Origin: Paroedura picta
Taxonomy: Eukaryota; Chordata; Lepidosauria; Squamata; Gekkonidae
Direction: 5' to 3'
DNA length: 64,000 nt
NCBI RefSeq assembly: GCF_049243985.1
Contig: NC_135377.1
Span: 67,032,145-67,096,144, forward strand
The notes below the pieces were generated by a model. It saw only the letters and a program-made list of their open reading frames with translations, was not told where the DNA came from and searched no databases. This document shows, piece by piece, positions 1-25,393 of the stretch. The position numbers were made by a program, and so were the translations under genes. The stretch's first letter is position 1. Each line of letters begins with the position of its first letter.

Positions 1-261
1 GAGTAGCATCTCGTACTGATCTGCAGCAGGAATAAGGAGGCAGGAAAGTTCCACTCTGGCCCTGGAAAATTCCATCTAGACCCAACTCACAGGGGCAGCA
101 ATCCATTCATCCCGTGCACCTGCTCTCGTCACTATTCAACAACAGTGCCAACCACCCAGTTTTCCAAATGATGTGTGTAAATAAGTGCAAGGTTCTTTGT
201 TGCAATAATCAGTTTTTCATGGTGGGAGTTGCTGTGACAGGAAACAGAAAAGAACAGGAAA

Positions 262-531
262 AAAGTTTGTTCTTATATGCTGCTTTTCTCTACCAGAAGG
301 AGTCTCAAAGCGGCTTACATTCCCCTTCTTTTTCCTCTAGCCACATCAGACACCCTGTGAGGGATGTGAGGCTGAGAGAGCCCTGATATTACTGCTCAGT
401 CAGAACAGCTTTATCAATGCTGTGGTGAGCCCAAGGTCACTCAGCTGGCTGCATGTGGGGGAGATGGGAATCAAACCAAGCCCGTCAGATTAGAAGCTGC
501 TGCTCTTAACCACTACACCAAGTTGACTCTC
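262..531 (-). repeat. tRNA-like SINE copy
   Basis: One copy of the most abundant repeat here. Consensus (opposite strand): a tRNA-like head with GTGTAGTGGTTAGGAGTGC and GGGTTCGATTCC, a body with ACACCCTGTGAGG, and a tail ending CAACTCTTCTTC, often with a GAA microsatellite. Intronic or downstream of MAK. Confidence 0.75.
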
Positions 532-795
532 CTAAACTAAAGCCATGCACTGTGGTCAGCTGCATATGTAAAATAATGTACTTTTCATGTGTTCATTGAT
601 TATGCTTCAGGTTCCAGCTCTTCAAGACAACACACAATCAGTTCTCCGAAACAGAAGTAATCAGCAAGAAGGGAGGAATTAGTGCTATGCACAGAAAAAT
701 AACCTTGACTCATGGAAAGTTCACCTCACTATGGAAACTGAAAATGACTTGATCTGAAGCTGGTTCATGCCTCAGACTGCTGATGCACCTATTCA

Positions 796-1044
796 ATTCT
801 GCACATATTAGATAATGCACTTTCAATGTACTTGAGAAGTAGATTTTTCTGTTTCACACCGAAAAACCCAGCACTGAAAATGCATTATGTAACACAGGGG
901 TAGTCAAACTGCGGTCCTCCAGATGTCCATGGACTACAATTCCCATAAGCCCCTGCCAATGCTGGCAGGGGCTCATGGTAATTTTAGTCCATGGACATCT
1001 GGAGGGCCGCAGTTTGACTATCCCTGATCTTACACGTGCAGAAT
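796..1044. mobile_element. Palindromic MITE-like element with nested hAT MITE
   Basis: The ends are inverted: ATTCTGCACAT at the left and GTGCAGAAT at the right, with a TGCATTAT core. A second copy is at 23398-23516. The palindromic hAT element at 895-1026 splits this one, so this family is older. Confidence 0.5.
895..1026. mobile_element. Palindromic hAT-type MITE (CAGGGGTAGTCAAACTG family)
   Basis: Near-perfect hairpin starting CAGGGGTAGTCAAACTGCGG and ending CCCTG. Flanks ATGTAACA and ATCTTACA match 6 of 8, as a worn 8-bp target duplication. Other copies: 3522, 14861, 32912, 43247, 56782. Confidence 0.75.
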
Positions 1045-1960
1045 CTAGATCAGTACTAACTAGATCAGTACTGTGACTACCAGTGGCTCTCCCGGGTCTT
1101 AGCCAATAGCCTTCTGCCCAGTAATCAGACAGGTGAGGGAATTCACCTGGGAACTTCTGTAAGCAAAGTGCATACGCACTCTACCACCTAAGCCATCCAG
1201 GGTCTATATTACACAGTCGGACTTCCAGCCTGGCCTTCGTAAAGGCTGAGCCACGCTGCAAGCTGTTTATGACATTCTTCTATCCAGGACCGCTTTTTGA
1301 AATGATATCCAGTAGTCCAAAATCATACAGGAGCAGAGGGAGCTAAAGACCTGGTTGTCTGAACTGCCCATGCTGAAATGCAGTTTCTCTGCTGCTTTGG
1401 CAAGCAACCTCTCTCTTCACCCTTTACATGTGTATTCTCTGTTGTACTGTGCATGCTAACAGACAAAGCTCCCCCACTAAAAAAGCAAAGAGGTCAAAGC
1501 ATTATGCAATTCACCCCACCCCCTTTTACCAGGTATGTATCTCGACTGCTTAAGGTAGTACTGTTTTGCTGATGTAGTGGATATCCCAGAGTCATTTCTC
1601 TTTAGAACTTTGTTTTCTCCTCCTGGTTGGCCTGAGGTAGGGGACTTAGGAACACTGAAAGCAAAGAGAATGTATATTAAAACAAGAGAGATTTCTGCTC
1701 AACTTCAGATTTGTCTGCCTGTCCGTTTATTGCAGAAGCGAAGGTAACTTAGTGCCTGGTTGACGTACAGTGCAGACACTAAAATCACACCGGAATCAGT
1801 GCCAATGTGTTAGGAAACAGAGCAATTCAGACTGCACTTCTGATAGAAAAAGCTATGCAGACAAATGCATTCAGGTTCTGAATGGGCTTCTTTCGTTCTG
1901 ACAGTACTGATATAATTTCTTATGTGTGTTGTAACTAATTATTACAGCTAAATCTCTCCA
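1045..1960. other. No gene or clear repeat seen
   Basis: AT-rich noncoding DNA downstream of the last visible MAK exon. I see no exon matching the missing MAK C-terminal segments and no firmly recognised repeat. Confidence 0.4.
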
Positions 1961-2470
1961 AGTACTTTGCAGAATGGAACAGTGAATAAAAACCTTTTAA
2001 AAATATTCACAGTAGCTCTAAAAGCAAGAGCCAGTCTGCCATTGCCTCATCTGCTTTTATCTAAAATGCTCTCAAATAGCAAAACTGCTCCTGGCGTCTG
2101 CCATTTCAAACCTGCAGATGGAAGAATACTCCTCTCCTCTCTCTCCCTCTCCTTATAAGACAATTCCTTCTACAAAGAAAACAAGATATCAGGTGGGAAA
2201 GTCCTAGCTGACCTTCTTTTAAGACACACTGATTTTCTTCACCTAGATTCTTGGCTTTGGGTGGAATATTCACATATAACTCACTTCTTACAGAATGGAG
2301 CTCAGGGACATTACAGAGCACAGGGTCCCTCTTTTATGGAACTGAACAGTTCTCCAGATATAAAATATGTCATTTATAAACTGGCAACCTCTTTTTTTCC
2401 TGTTCAAATGTGTCGCTTGGCACTTGTGTCCATGTCTAACTGGACAATTTGTGATTTCTTTTAAAAGGGA
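1960..2470 (+). repeat. Unidentified dispersed element, copy 1
   Basis: About 470 bp that matches 16990-17490, on the same strand. The best block is near 2068-2140 (AAATGCTCTCAAATAGCAAA, then GCGTCTGCCATTTCAAA). Class unknown; both copies lie in or near MAK introns. Confidence 0.55.
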
Positions 2471-3521
2471 TGGAAGAGGAGTGCCAACTCATGTGGTCAG
2501 ACCTGAGATATATAGTCAAGGTTCAGATATGTAGCCATGTTAGCCTGTAGTTCAGACTTTCTCAACCAAGGTTTTGTGAAACCTTGTGGATTCTTGACAG
2601 CTCTGGAAGGAAGTGGGATTTTTAGATTTGTTAACCATTTATTGGGTGATATAGTCATGTCAACCCATGCCCCAATGGCCAGTGATGGGCTTGGAGGGGG
2701 TAGGAATGGAAGGGCCCCAGGTGGGCATGTACACACTTATGCCTCCCAATCATATTCTGCATGATCGTGCCACTTCTGGGGTTTCTTGAGGCCTTAAGAA
2801 TGTTTCAGGGGGTTCTCAGTGGTAAAGAAGTTGAGAAAGGCTGCTGGACTAGAATGACATTCAAGTCCAGGAACACATAAAAAATCAGCAACATTTCCCA
2901 GATGTAAGCTTTCATGGGTCAATATTGACTTCGCCAGATACACGAGAAACACTAAACATGCAGAATAAGAGCCTCTCAAGAATAAAGTAAGGTGACTTGC
3001 AGTTCACATTTTGATACTTTTGCAATAAACACAAGTTGGATGCCTGCCCGCCTGCCACCAACCATGGGCACCAACACAATCCCAGTGCAAGGCATATACA
3101 CAGCCCCATGGTGGAAGGGCCTCCCCTGCTACATGACTCCTACATGACTCCTGTACCTCGACCCACTCCCTTGCTTCCATCCACTGACTGTACAAAAGAA
3201 ACACTTTGGCATTCTGCCACATCCTTTGCAAATCTCTTCCAGGCAACTCTAATCTTGTTAGTGCTGAAGCTAGTGCCAAGGCAACGGTCTAAGGACTAAT
3301 CTTGCAAGTGCCAGCTCCCCTCCAATCCAGTTCTGCCAGGGCACATGGCTGACTAAGCCCATAGCTACGGACCTTCTGCTGAAGGGGCTGTGCATCTCCA
3401 ACCACACGAGCTGACGAACCATTTGTATCTTAAAGGAGCACTGGTTAGAATAAATTATTGTCTGTTCAGATTGCAATTCACTTTTACAATAGGCCTGCTA
3501 ATGAGAAATTGCAGTGTAGAG

Positions 3522-3654
3522 CAGGGGTGGCCAGACTGTGGCTCTCCAGTTGTCCATGGACTACAATTACCATGAGCCCCTGCCAGCTACAGTAAGGGGC
3601 TCATGGTAGCTGTAGTTCATGGACATCTGGTGAGCCACAGTTTGGCCACCCCCG
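3522..3654. mobile_element. Palindromic hAT-type MITE
   Basis: Hairpin of the CAGGGG family. The flanks GTGTAGAG and GTGTAGGG match 7 of 8, giving direct support for hAT-type insertion. Confidence 0.8.
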
Positions 3655-3718
3655 GTGTAGGGGGTGATCTAAGAATCTTCCAGAGAGAGGCAGAAGAGAT
3701 TACTTAGCTTGCCATATA

Positions 3719-4040
3719 TGAAGAAGAAGAAGAAGAAGAAGAAGAAGAAGAAGAAGAAGAAGAAGAGTTGGTTCTTATATGCCGCTTTTCCCTACCCAAA
3801 GGAGGCACAAAGCGGCTTACAGTCGCCTTCCCATTCCTCTCCCCACAACAGACACCCTGTGAGGTGGGTGAGGCTGAGAGAGCCCTGATATTACTGCTCG
3901 GTCAGAACAGTTTTATCAGTGCTGTGGTGAGCCCAAGGTCACCCAGCTAGTTGCATGTGGGGGAGTGCAGAATCAAACCCAGCATGCCAGATTAGAAGTC
4001 CGCACTCCTAACCACTACACCAAACTACACCAAACTGGCA
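3719..4040 (-). repeat. tRNA-like SINE with (GAA)n tail
   Basis: Minus-strand copy. The tail is a pure GAA microsatellite at about 3719-3765. The tRNA-like head ends with CTAACCACTACACCAAACT (reverse complement orientation), followed by a short duplication of ACACCAAACT. Confidence 0.8.
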
Positions 4041-4182
4041 CAAAGCATTCTGAATGTACACCCTGGGACAATCCACAGAGATTTCATGGAGAAGGAACTG
4101 CAAGTAAGACTGCATGCACACAAAAGTATGTGCCCAGAATTAAACTTGGCTGGTCTTAAAACGGAGTATCCAGCATGTAGCA

Positions 4183-4471
4183 AGTAATCACCAAATGAAT
4201 CCATGCAGGCTCAATAAACAGTTTCAGGAGGGAAACCTCTTAAAAAGAGTGTGCCAATTTCCAACAGACAAGTCCTGGTTAATTGCACTTGTTTTGGGCA
4301 AAGCTTCTTCAGTGCACAATGTTACAATCTGTGTCAAAAGATTAAAATACTAAACATTCCACTATTCACAAAGGGTTTTGTACTACTACTGGAAATTGGC
4401 ACACTCCTGTTAAGAGGTTCCCTTCATTAAACTGTTTACTGAGCCTGTGTGGATTCATTTGGTGATTACTG
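4183..4471. repeat. Long inverted repeat, about 80-bp arms
   Basis: Arms 4183-4264 and 4389-4471 are inverted copies (GTAATCACCAAATGAATCCA against TGGATTCATTTGGTGATTAC) around a 124-bp loop. Insertions differ slightly between arms. Family unknown. Confidence 0.65.
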
Positions 4472-4606
4472 GGTCTGAAATGGTGCCCAAACTTTGGGCT
4501 CAAACTTTGTTCTGCTGCTTCAGACCAACATGGTGACCCACCTGAATCCACTGTCAAATATGAACTTCAATGCACTGTTAGCATGTGTACAAATAGTATA
4601 ATAATA

Positions 4607-5047
4607 CTAGCTTTAAAGCCCATTCCTAAGAACGGGCCTTGAAAGGGTCCCCTCCCCTGGCCCCCAGCCAGGCAGCTTAAGGTGGATTTGGGCTGCAGCT
4701 TGCAGCTGGATCAAGTGGGGCGGGCGGGGGCTGAGCAGCTTGTTAGCAGGGCTGGGACAGAGCTCCTTAGCAGGCAGTCAGCAGGCCGGGAGGCCCTCGT
4801 TAGGAGGCCCAGCTTAGCAGGGCAAGAGGCCCTCGTTAGCAGGCCCTCCACCCCGACCCTTTGCCCAGGGCCCTCTCCCCTTACCTGCTGCTGGCTCCAG
4901 GCACTGAGGTGCATCTGAGAACAAAGAGGCTAGAGTCCAGGAACAGAGGGCGGGAGCTGCAGGGGCAAGGCCAATGATTGGCCCTATTCCAGCTTGGACA
5001 CCCAGACACGTTCCACCCCCCAGGCTGTTTCACAAATATATAGAGGA
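4607..5047 (-). mobile_element. Helitron-like nonautonomous element
   Basis: On the minus strand the 3' end has a hairpin (GCCCGTTC, loop TTAG, GAATGGGC), then TTTAAAG and CTAG before a T, the Helitron 3' signature. The 5' end, TCCTCTATATATTTGTG at 5047, is approximate. It ends 140 bp from MAK exon 9. Confidence 0.5.
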
Positions 5048-5188
5048 ACCATGGATAAGGATTGCTCAAAAAATTTCTTTTTGGATGACAGGTTCCAGCC
5101 TATATACGCATTCACGTGGGCAGACACGGTTTTTTAAAAATTTAGTACAACTGATAAACTACTTGGAAGAAGAGAAAGAGAGCCTTAC

Positions 5189-18389
<13,201 letters not shown>

Positions 18390-18610
18390 TTACATAGGTG
18401 ATCTGTCATAGCAGCTGCCTGAGTCATCGGTTTTCTTTTCTATTACTATAACCACTTCATCCAGAAATAACGTAGCAGGAAAGGAAATAATGCTGCCATT
18501 CTTACAAGCATCCTTCACAACAAAACATATAGTTAAGTATTCAGTAAAAAATACATCACAGCGTCGCAACTTTCAACCACCTAGTAAATTTATATATTCT
18601 CTACCAAGGG

Positions 18611-18901
18611 AATATATAAAGAGCCTCTTGTGGCGCAGAGTGGTAAGGCAGCCGCCTGAAAGCTTTGCCTATGAGGTTGGGAGTTCGATCCCAGCAGCCG
18701 GCTCAAGGTTGACTCAGCCTTCCATCCTTCCGAGGTCGGTAAAATGAGTACCCAGCTTGTTTGCTGGGGGGTAAACGGTAATGACTGGGGAAGGCACTGG
18801 CAAACCACCCCGTATTGAGTCTGCCATGAAAACGCTGGAGGGCGTCACCCCAAGGGTCAGACATGACTCGGTGCTTGCACAGGGGATACCTTTACCTTTA
18901 C
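18611..18901 (+). mobile_element. Sauria-type SINE, full length
   Basis: The tRNA-like head GAGCCTCTTGTGGCGCAGAG and GGGAGTTCGATCCCAGCAG are followed by a body ending ATACCTTTACCTTTACC. Its 3' part (GTCAGACATGACTCGG) resembles the Bov-B end. The target CTACCAAGGGAA is duplicated at 18601-18612 and 18902-18913. It lies 300 bp upstream of the MAK start. Confidence 0.9.
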
Positions 18902-18913
18902 CTACCAAGGGAA

Positions 18914-21040
18914 GTATGCATACAACGTATATCTACTAATATATTTTTAACAGGGAATCAAAAGTAGCTTTCCCAAACAATCCTTGTATCGTACAAAATG
19001 GGACCATGAATAATATATTAGAATGGCATCAATTGGGATGACTAGGAAAGACAGGAGTCAGTATAATTCCAATATCCAGGAGAAAAGGATGCCTTTGTTT
19101 GACTAAAAGTTCTTTTTTCAATTTTTTCAAGCAAATATACAATTAAAATGTTTTTTCCCAGTCAGCAATACACTCACTAGAATCCTAACAGTCTCAGTAT
19201 TTAAACTTAAGTCTTTAGCATGCATAATAGTGAAGAAATATCTGAAAACGTAATTACTCTGGATGTGTGACTCTTTCCAAATTCCAACACTGGAGCAGTA
19301 CATAACCTGCAAGGATTCATCTCATCACAGATTTATCCTATTCCAAACTATATACTGCAATTTTAAAAAAAACCTCCACAAACTATAGCTTATGGGGAAA
19401 GTAGTTATCCAATATAAGTGAAACATGAAATAAATACAGGTGCTGCCCAGGAAGATATGTGACAGCCTAGGGGACAAGAGAGAAAATTTTCCATTTCCCT
19501 CAAACCCTTTTCCATTTTCTAATAAAAATATCTGAAGTTTTGGGGAGCATCAAAAAAAACCCAACCCTCCTTTGAATCGGGAATGAGTGAAATGTTTTTA
19601 AAACAAGGTTTTACTGACTCAAGTAAACAGGATTTTACTGACTCATAGTATGAAGGTTTAGATTCAAAATATTTTCCAAGGCTGTTTTTTGTTTTGTTTA
19701 TGTATACATCTATGTATATCTACTAAGTGGATACATAAACGTTTTCAATGGTATGAAGTTCAATTCTGTACTCAAACATGTTATTGTGACTTTATGAGTT
19801 GAAATTACAGGCTTTCATTTGTTTATGATAGAAAACAAGAAAAAATATTTTCATCCTCTTCCCATGTCCCTGGGTGTATATGACAGTGATACAGTGGGAG
19901 AAAAGAAAGCTGCCATCTGGCCATACTTTTAAGTCCACAAAGGAAACAAGAGTATCAAACTGAATTAACTGTGTGATGGGGGTATAAAGGATGACGTCTA
20001 GGAGATAAGGAAAGAAACGGTGACTTTCAGAGTAAATACAGAAGTGGGGTCATATTCACAGAATCAGACGATGGGAAGAACAGAAGAAATTAATCCTTCA
20101 GTTTATTCTGTCTAAGATTATTTAAATTATTACATGTTCTGTCTTTTTATCAGTACGATTATTATCATTGTTGTTGTTGTTAGAACAACTGGATCCAGCC
20201 CACAGAGCATTCTGCACCGGCCCACAGAGTATTTAACACCTTCTCATTTCATGGATCTTACGTAGAACTGGGATACAAACTGACATTGAGGTCCCCCGGG
20301 GAATACTTGTTAAGAGAAGATGGAAGAAGAAAAACCCTACTGTAAACAACAGATTGTTCTTTATAATGGATGACATGCTACCAATAATCTCCTTGTAGAA
20401 GATTAAGGAAGGATTAAGAAAGAGGACAGACAGAGGACAAGTTCCGTTTACTCTAAGATCTCTATCAGAAAACTTGCAGGAATTAACAGCAATTCATTAT
20501 ACTGAATTAACTAGTATGTACAACCAGATTTTCAAGCCAAATTCCAAAGAAAAGGTAATTTACCAGTAATGCCATTAAGCTCTTAAAATGTATTTCCCTA
20601 ACTATGAAACAGCAAGGACACTGAGGATTGTATGTAAGTATTCCAGAAGTTGTCCTATATGTTCTGTCAACAATAACCACTGACCATAAAACCCTCTCAA
20701 TAAAGTAAATGAAACTGCCTGCATAAAAATGTAATGTAAACACACGTTATGAGTGGCAGAACTGGAATCCAAGTAGGTAAGGCTGATCAATTAACCATAA
20801 GCTTTGCGGTTGTGAAAACACACTCTAAAAAGCATTTGGAAAGTACGCCATGCCCCGTGTAATTAACAGTGCCACTGAAGCTGTTACACCCTTCTAATTC
20901 CACTAAAATCAATAAGCAGAGAGTGATACGGCTCCATTTAGCATGGTCCTGGAAATCAGTTTTCTAGAGAAAACCAGATAACTACATTAAATAACCTACC
21001 CAATCCAGATACAGAATGTGCTAGTGATCCGTGAGCATAT
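18914..21040. other. AT-rich MAK 5' intron, nothing recognised
   Basis: About 2.1 kb between the first coding exon and the presumed promoter. No exon and no repeat were recognised. Confidence 0.4.
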
Positions 21041-21049
21041 CTCTGTTGC

Positions 21050-21232
21050 TTTTTTTCCCTTGCTGCCAAGTCACAACTAAATTATGGCAGCCCTGAGCGA
21101 TTTTAAAGGCAAGAGACATTTAGAAGTGGTTTACCACTGCCTGGTTCTGTGTAGAAATCCTGCGTTGTCTTGGTGGTCTCCCATCCAAGTCCTAACCAGG
21201 GCTGATCCTGCTTAGCCTCTGAAATCTGTAGA
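21050..21232 (-). repeat. 5S rRNA-derived SINE with target duplication
   Basis: Minus-strand copy with CAACCAGGGCT-like 5S complement (CTAACCAGGGCTGATCCTGC) and TTAGCCTCTGAAATCTG. Flanking direct repeats ATATCTCTGTTGCTTT and ATATCCCTGTTGCTTT differ at one base and mark a LINE-driven insertion. Confidence 0.75.
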
Positions 21233-22097
21233 GATATCCCTGTTGCTTTAAATATCTTTAAATTACAGCACTACATACAGCCCCAATATAGATCAGAAAA
21301 TCATGCTCTGTTTAATTTGTAGCAACATTCTAAGCAGAGTTATGTCCTTCCAAGTCAATTGATTTCAATGGATTTAAAGGACAGCAAAAAGAAACCTATA
21401 AAGGGTGCCCATAGTTCTTCAGTGAGAAGGTGGGCTTGCTTGCCAAACCAAGACAATTAGCACAGATAATTTTTAAAATATACGTCCAAATGTAAACAAT
21501 CACGATACCAGGGTTCTTACCCAGTAAAAGAAAGTTGGATGATTATGTGAATTTTAGATGAGTAGTAACTAAATATGCATCTTGACGAAAGCAATAGGAC
21601 TTAAGCAAAAAACCCCAAGCAACTGTATTTTGTTTTAGATAATGTTTTCTAGTAGTCAGAATCTTAGAAAAGGCATTTCTTCCTGCCCACGGCAGGAAAT
21701 GCCTTTCCTAATATTGTGCTTTTCATAGTTTTTATAAGTGACAGTACTTAAAATAACATCTTATTTTTAAACGCTGTTTAATGAAGACATTGTTTTAGTC
21801 ACTATAAAGTGTAATTAATTAGTCTAACTGATCCATCAGTCCACTGTTGCAGCTCTACTAAATGCCATCTTTTCAATGATACCTACGGGTGAACACAACT
21901 GCAGCAAATTCTAAAATTCAACAAGGCTTTAGAGACATCAGAAATACAATGTTATTAAAAAGAGGCTTAGGGGGAATGATGACAAATGGGATTGATTGGG
22001 AGCATTTGATTTTGGCCATTTGGTTCTGGAATATTCAGCAACTTACAAGAACATGGTGCTGCCAGGACCCTATGATTTGGGTCAGAAGTCTTACTAC

Positions 22098-22346
22098 AAA
22101 AGAAGGGTTTTTAGATCCCACTTTTCACTAACTCAAAGGAGTCCCAAAGTGGCTTACAAAACCTTCCTTTCTCTTCCAACAACAGACACCCTGTGAAGTA
22201 GGTGAGGCTGAGAGCACTCTGAGAGAACAACTCTGCGAGAACAGTTCTAAGAGAACTGTGACTGGCTGCACATGGAGACGTGGGGAACCAAACCCAGTTC
22301 TCCAGGCTAGAGGCCGCCACTTTTTAACCACTACACCACACAGGCA
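22098..22346 (-). repeat. tRNA-like SINE, divergent subfamily
   Basis: Body with CTCAAAGGAGTCCCAAAGTG and a head complement TTAACCACTACACCACACAG. The middle differs from the other copies (tandem GAGAACA motifs). Confidence 0.7.
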
Positions 22347-22607
22347 ATGCATGCTCTGCAGACAAGTAAGAAGGTTGTATAATGTGGTATTCCTCTAAAT
22401 ATAGCACAGAGAGAACAGTTTTCTTCTTTAATCTGAAGATTCTTCATGAATTTGCCATCAGGAAGAACTGAAACAAAGTTTTGGGGGTTTTAACAACTAC
22501 TGGAGTGAGAAATATTATGCAGGCAATGGAGGCGCTGTGCATGTGCATACTAAAAGGAACTACAAAGTTACACCCAAAATCCTGGAAAGTATACTCTCCT
22601 TGATGTA

Positions 22608-22870
22608 CTGGTTGTAGTGGTTAGGAGTGCTGACTTCTAATCTAGCAAGCTGGCAAGCTCCCCCACATGCAGCCAGCTGAGTGACCTTGGGCTCCCCACA
22701 GCACTGATAAAGCTGTTCTGACCAAGCAGTGATATCAGGGCTCTCTCAGCCTCATCTGCCTCACAGGGTGTCTGTTGTGGGAAGAGGAAGGGAAGGCGAT
22801 TGTAAGCTGCTTTGAGGCTCCTTCTGGTAGAGAAAAGCAGCAGATAAGAACCAACTCTTCTTCTTCTTGC
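22608..22870 (+). repeat. tRNA-like SINE
   Basis: Plus-strand copy: TGTAGTGGTTAGGAGTGC head, AGTGATATCAGGGCTCTCTC body, and CCAACTCTTCTTCTTCTT tail. Confidence 0.8.
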
Positions 22871-22965
22871 TCAAATCAAACATGTTGCTCTGAACCAACA
22901 TAATACTCAAGGATCATTGTAAAACACATGCAGACTTGCGTGGATACTGGTGCTGTGCCAGAGAA

Positions 22966-23240
22966 CATAAGAACAACGGCCTATTTAGCCCAGCATTCTG
23001 TTTCACACAAGTGGCTAATTAGATAGCATTGGAAGACCTCCAAACGGGACATGGGGTCATTTTATATTATTGACCCTCCCTCCCCTGTCTGTGTTGTCAC
23101 TGCTTGGCCTAGCCTCCATGAATTTGTCTACATCCTTTTAAAGCCTGAAACAGATCCTGTGGCAGATCCACGAGTGAATTATTCACTGAGTGAACAAATG
23201 CCTCCTTATACTTGTCCTGAAATTATCCCCCATAAAGTCA
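22966..23240 (+). repeat. Unclassified old interspersed repeat
   Basis: Starts AACATAAGAACAACGGCC and contains CCTCCATGAATTTGTCTACA, matching parts of 29227-30132. Decayed. Confidence 0.45.
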
Positions 23241-23397
23241 ATGCTAGCTGAAATACTAATGATTAATTATATAAACTGCTGCTCATAGGGCTAAACTCTC
23301 ACTCTGAGTTCTTTCACACTGAAAATCTTGAGTACTTATTATAACTTTGTAAAGGCAACTTTCTATGCATACCACCCCCATTCTCCCGAAACCCCCA

Positions 23398-23516
23398 ATT
23401 CTGCACACGTTGGATAATGCATTTTCAATGCGCTTCAGGAGTAGGTTTTCCTGTTTTACACAGGAAAATCCAGCTGTGAAAGCACCCTGAACATGCATTA
23501 TCCAACATGTGTGGAA
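23398..23516. mobile_element. Palindromic MITE-like element, copy 2
   Basis: ATTCTGCACACGTTGGATAA at the left pairs with TATCCAACATGTGTGGAAT at the right. Same family as 796-1044 but without the nested insertion. Confidence 0.5.
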
Positions 23517-24631
23517 TAAGAGTTTGGGCCTCTTTACAAAACAAAGTATGCAGCATAAACACGGGCTGTCTCCACACCCTATAATTAGGCAGATAGCGGC
23601 TGTGCTGTTAGAGCTCCTTCTCCCATTAGAAACAGGAGCCTTCATTGGAGGTTCCACACAAACACACAATTAGCATCTTGCATAGGGTTCACCTTGCTAC
23701 ACTTTTCTTCTTTTGTTTACTTTTACAGGACAAACTGCTTCTGTTGCTAAACAGTGACAAGTGGTAGCCTAGGTAGTAAAACAGACCTTTCACATCCTTT
23801 TATTCATACAAAAGGTGCAGCCTTTGTTTTATTCCAGAAGAATGAAAAAGTCTTTCCCTCCTGGGACTCTGTCAACATGCCCATGAAAGGAAGCTCTTTC
23901 TCCACCACCCAACTGTATTTTTGATACAGCACCCATATAAATAAGATGCAGTCAAGATCTTTCCACTAATTTGCTAAGTTTCTATTTATTTCTTAAAGCC
24001 TAGTCTTGACACCTTTACCTGTGAATATGTCTCCTTGATCTCAGGTGAATGGACTTGCAAGTAACCTTCATTCTTATGTAGAGTCAGGCAGATCTACAGA
24101 AATCAAACCCACTCCCTACCATATAGCAAGCAGGGTGACTTTGGGCTAGTCACTTTCTCTTTCTTTCTAGTCACTTTCTCTCTCAACCTAATCTATGGGC
24201 ACTTGCACACAACACTAAATAACACACTTCTATGTCACTTTCGTTGCACTTTGCAACTGGATTTCACAAAGTAAAATGACATTATTTAGTTGGTCACACA
24301 GTTGTAAGAACAGGACAGGCCCAAGAGAACTAAGTGCCACATGTGCCTATGCCCTTTGGAGAAAAGGCAATATTAAAACAATGTAATAGATGCTTTCCAC
24401 TGAAATCAATAGGGTTGTAAAAAGTTCTTATCTTCACAATTATGCCCTAGAACTGCAATGCTAAACACTTAGGTTAAATTCAGATGTTATGACCTATTCA
24501 ACGCAGGAACCTATTGTCACATAAGTACCAAGAGGACTGCAGTCTTAGATGCACTCCCAAGTAAACCTATTTGGGGGCACACCTGTAAAGCCACTGGTCT
24601 CCCTAATCTAATTTATTCTGTATGCTTGAGA

Positions 24632-24812
24632 GTCAGCATGGCGTTGCAGTCAAAAGCGGCAGACTCTAATCTTGAGAACTGGGTTTGATTCCCCACTCCT
24701 CCACACACACCCAGCTGGGTGACCTTGGCCTGTTCTTGCAGAACAGTTCTCTCAGAGCTCTCTCAGCCCCACCTACCTCACAAGCAAGCCAGCCGCTTTG
24801 GGACTCCCAAAC
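24632..24812 (+). repeat. tRNA-like SINE, partial
   Basis: Head and body of the abundant SINE; the tail is missing. It lies about 300 bp from the presumed MAK CpG island. Confidence 0.65.
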
Positions 24813-25368
24813 AAAAGTCACAATACAGCTTTCTTATGAAAAAAAACAACCAGCAAGCAAAGCAACACAATGCAGCACAGAAGCAAGCCCCATTCCCTGA
24901 AACTCTTGCTCCGGCTGTGCCCCCTCCCCGAAAAATTATGGGAAACGTAAAAGCTGGCATGCTGCAAGTGACTGTTGCTAGGACTGCGTTTGGATTTTGC
25001 TTTGAATTAACACGAGTGAGGGTTTGGGGTTGTGGGCTACTTGTTTTTGTTGCTTTGCTTGCTGGCAGAGTGCGTTGACTCAGGAGATCCGGGGCCTTAC
25101 AGGTGTGTCCCCGCACAGGCTTCCTCGGGAGAGCCTCGAAGCCCATCCTGGAAGAGACTCGAATGCGCCAAAGTCCTGCCAGGAGGACTCCTCCCCCCCC
25201 TCCGCCACGCCCCCTCCGCTCGGCCGCGCACTCACTGCGGGTCTTCTGCGGAGGCGCCGGGGCCGCGCCTCACCCTCCGGGTCTTCCTTCTCCCCGCGGA
25301 AGCCTCATCCCAACCGCCGACCGCGCCTGCCACTCGCCCCGGCCCGGGCTCTGCGCCGGCGGCCGCTC

Positions 25369-25382
25369 GTCTCCTAGGCAAC
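25369..25382. promoter_or_regulatory. RFX X-box-like site
   Basis: GTCTCCTAGGCAAC is two inverted half-sites (GGAGAC and GGCAAC) spaced by TA, both fitting RGNRAC. RFX factors bind such X-boxes in promoters of ciliary genes, which suits MAK. The site sits in the centre of the CpG island. Confidence 0.6.
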
Positions 25383-25393
25383 AGCCCGCGGAG

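Noticed and set aside
3719-4040. True tRNA genes at the many tRNA-like heads
   Set aside because: The heads are always attached to the same SINE body and GAA or CTT tail, and no complete cloverleaf is apparent.
1-5188. Missing C-terminal MAK exons in the left end of the window
   Set aside because: I looked on the minus strand for the remaining MAK tail segments and found none. The repeats and short frames there show no resemblance, so these exons are assumed to be outside the window.
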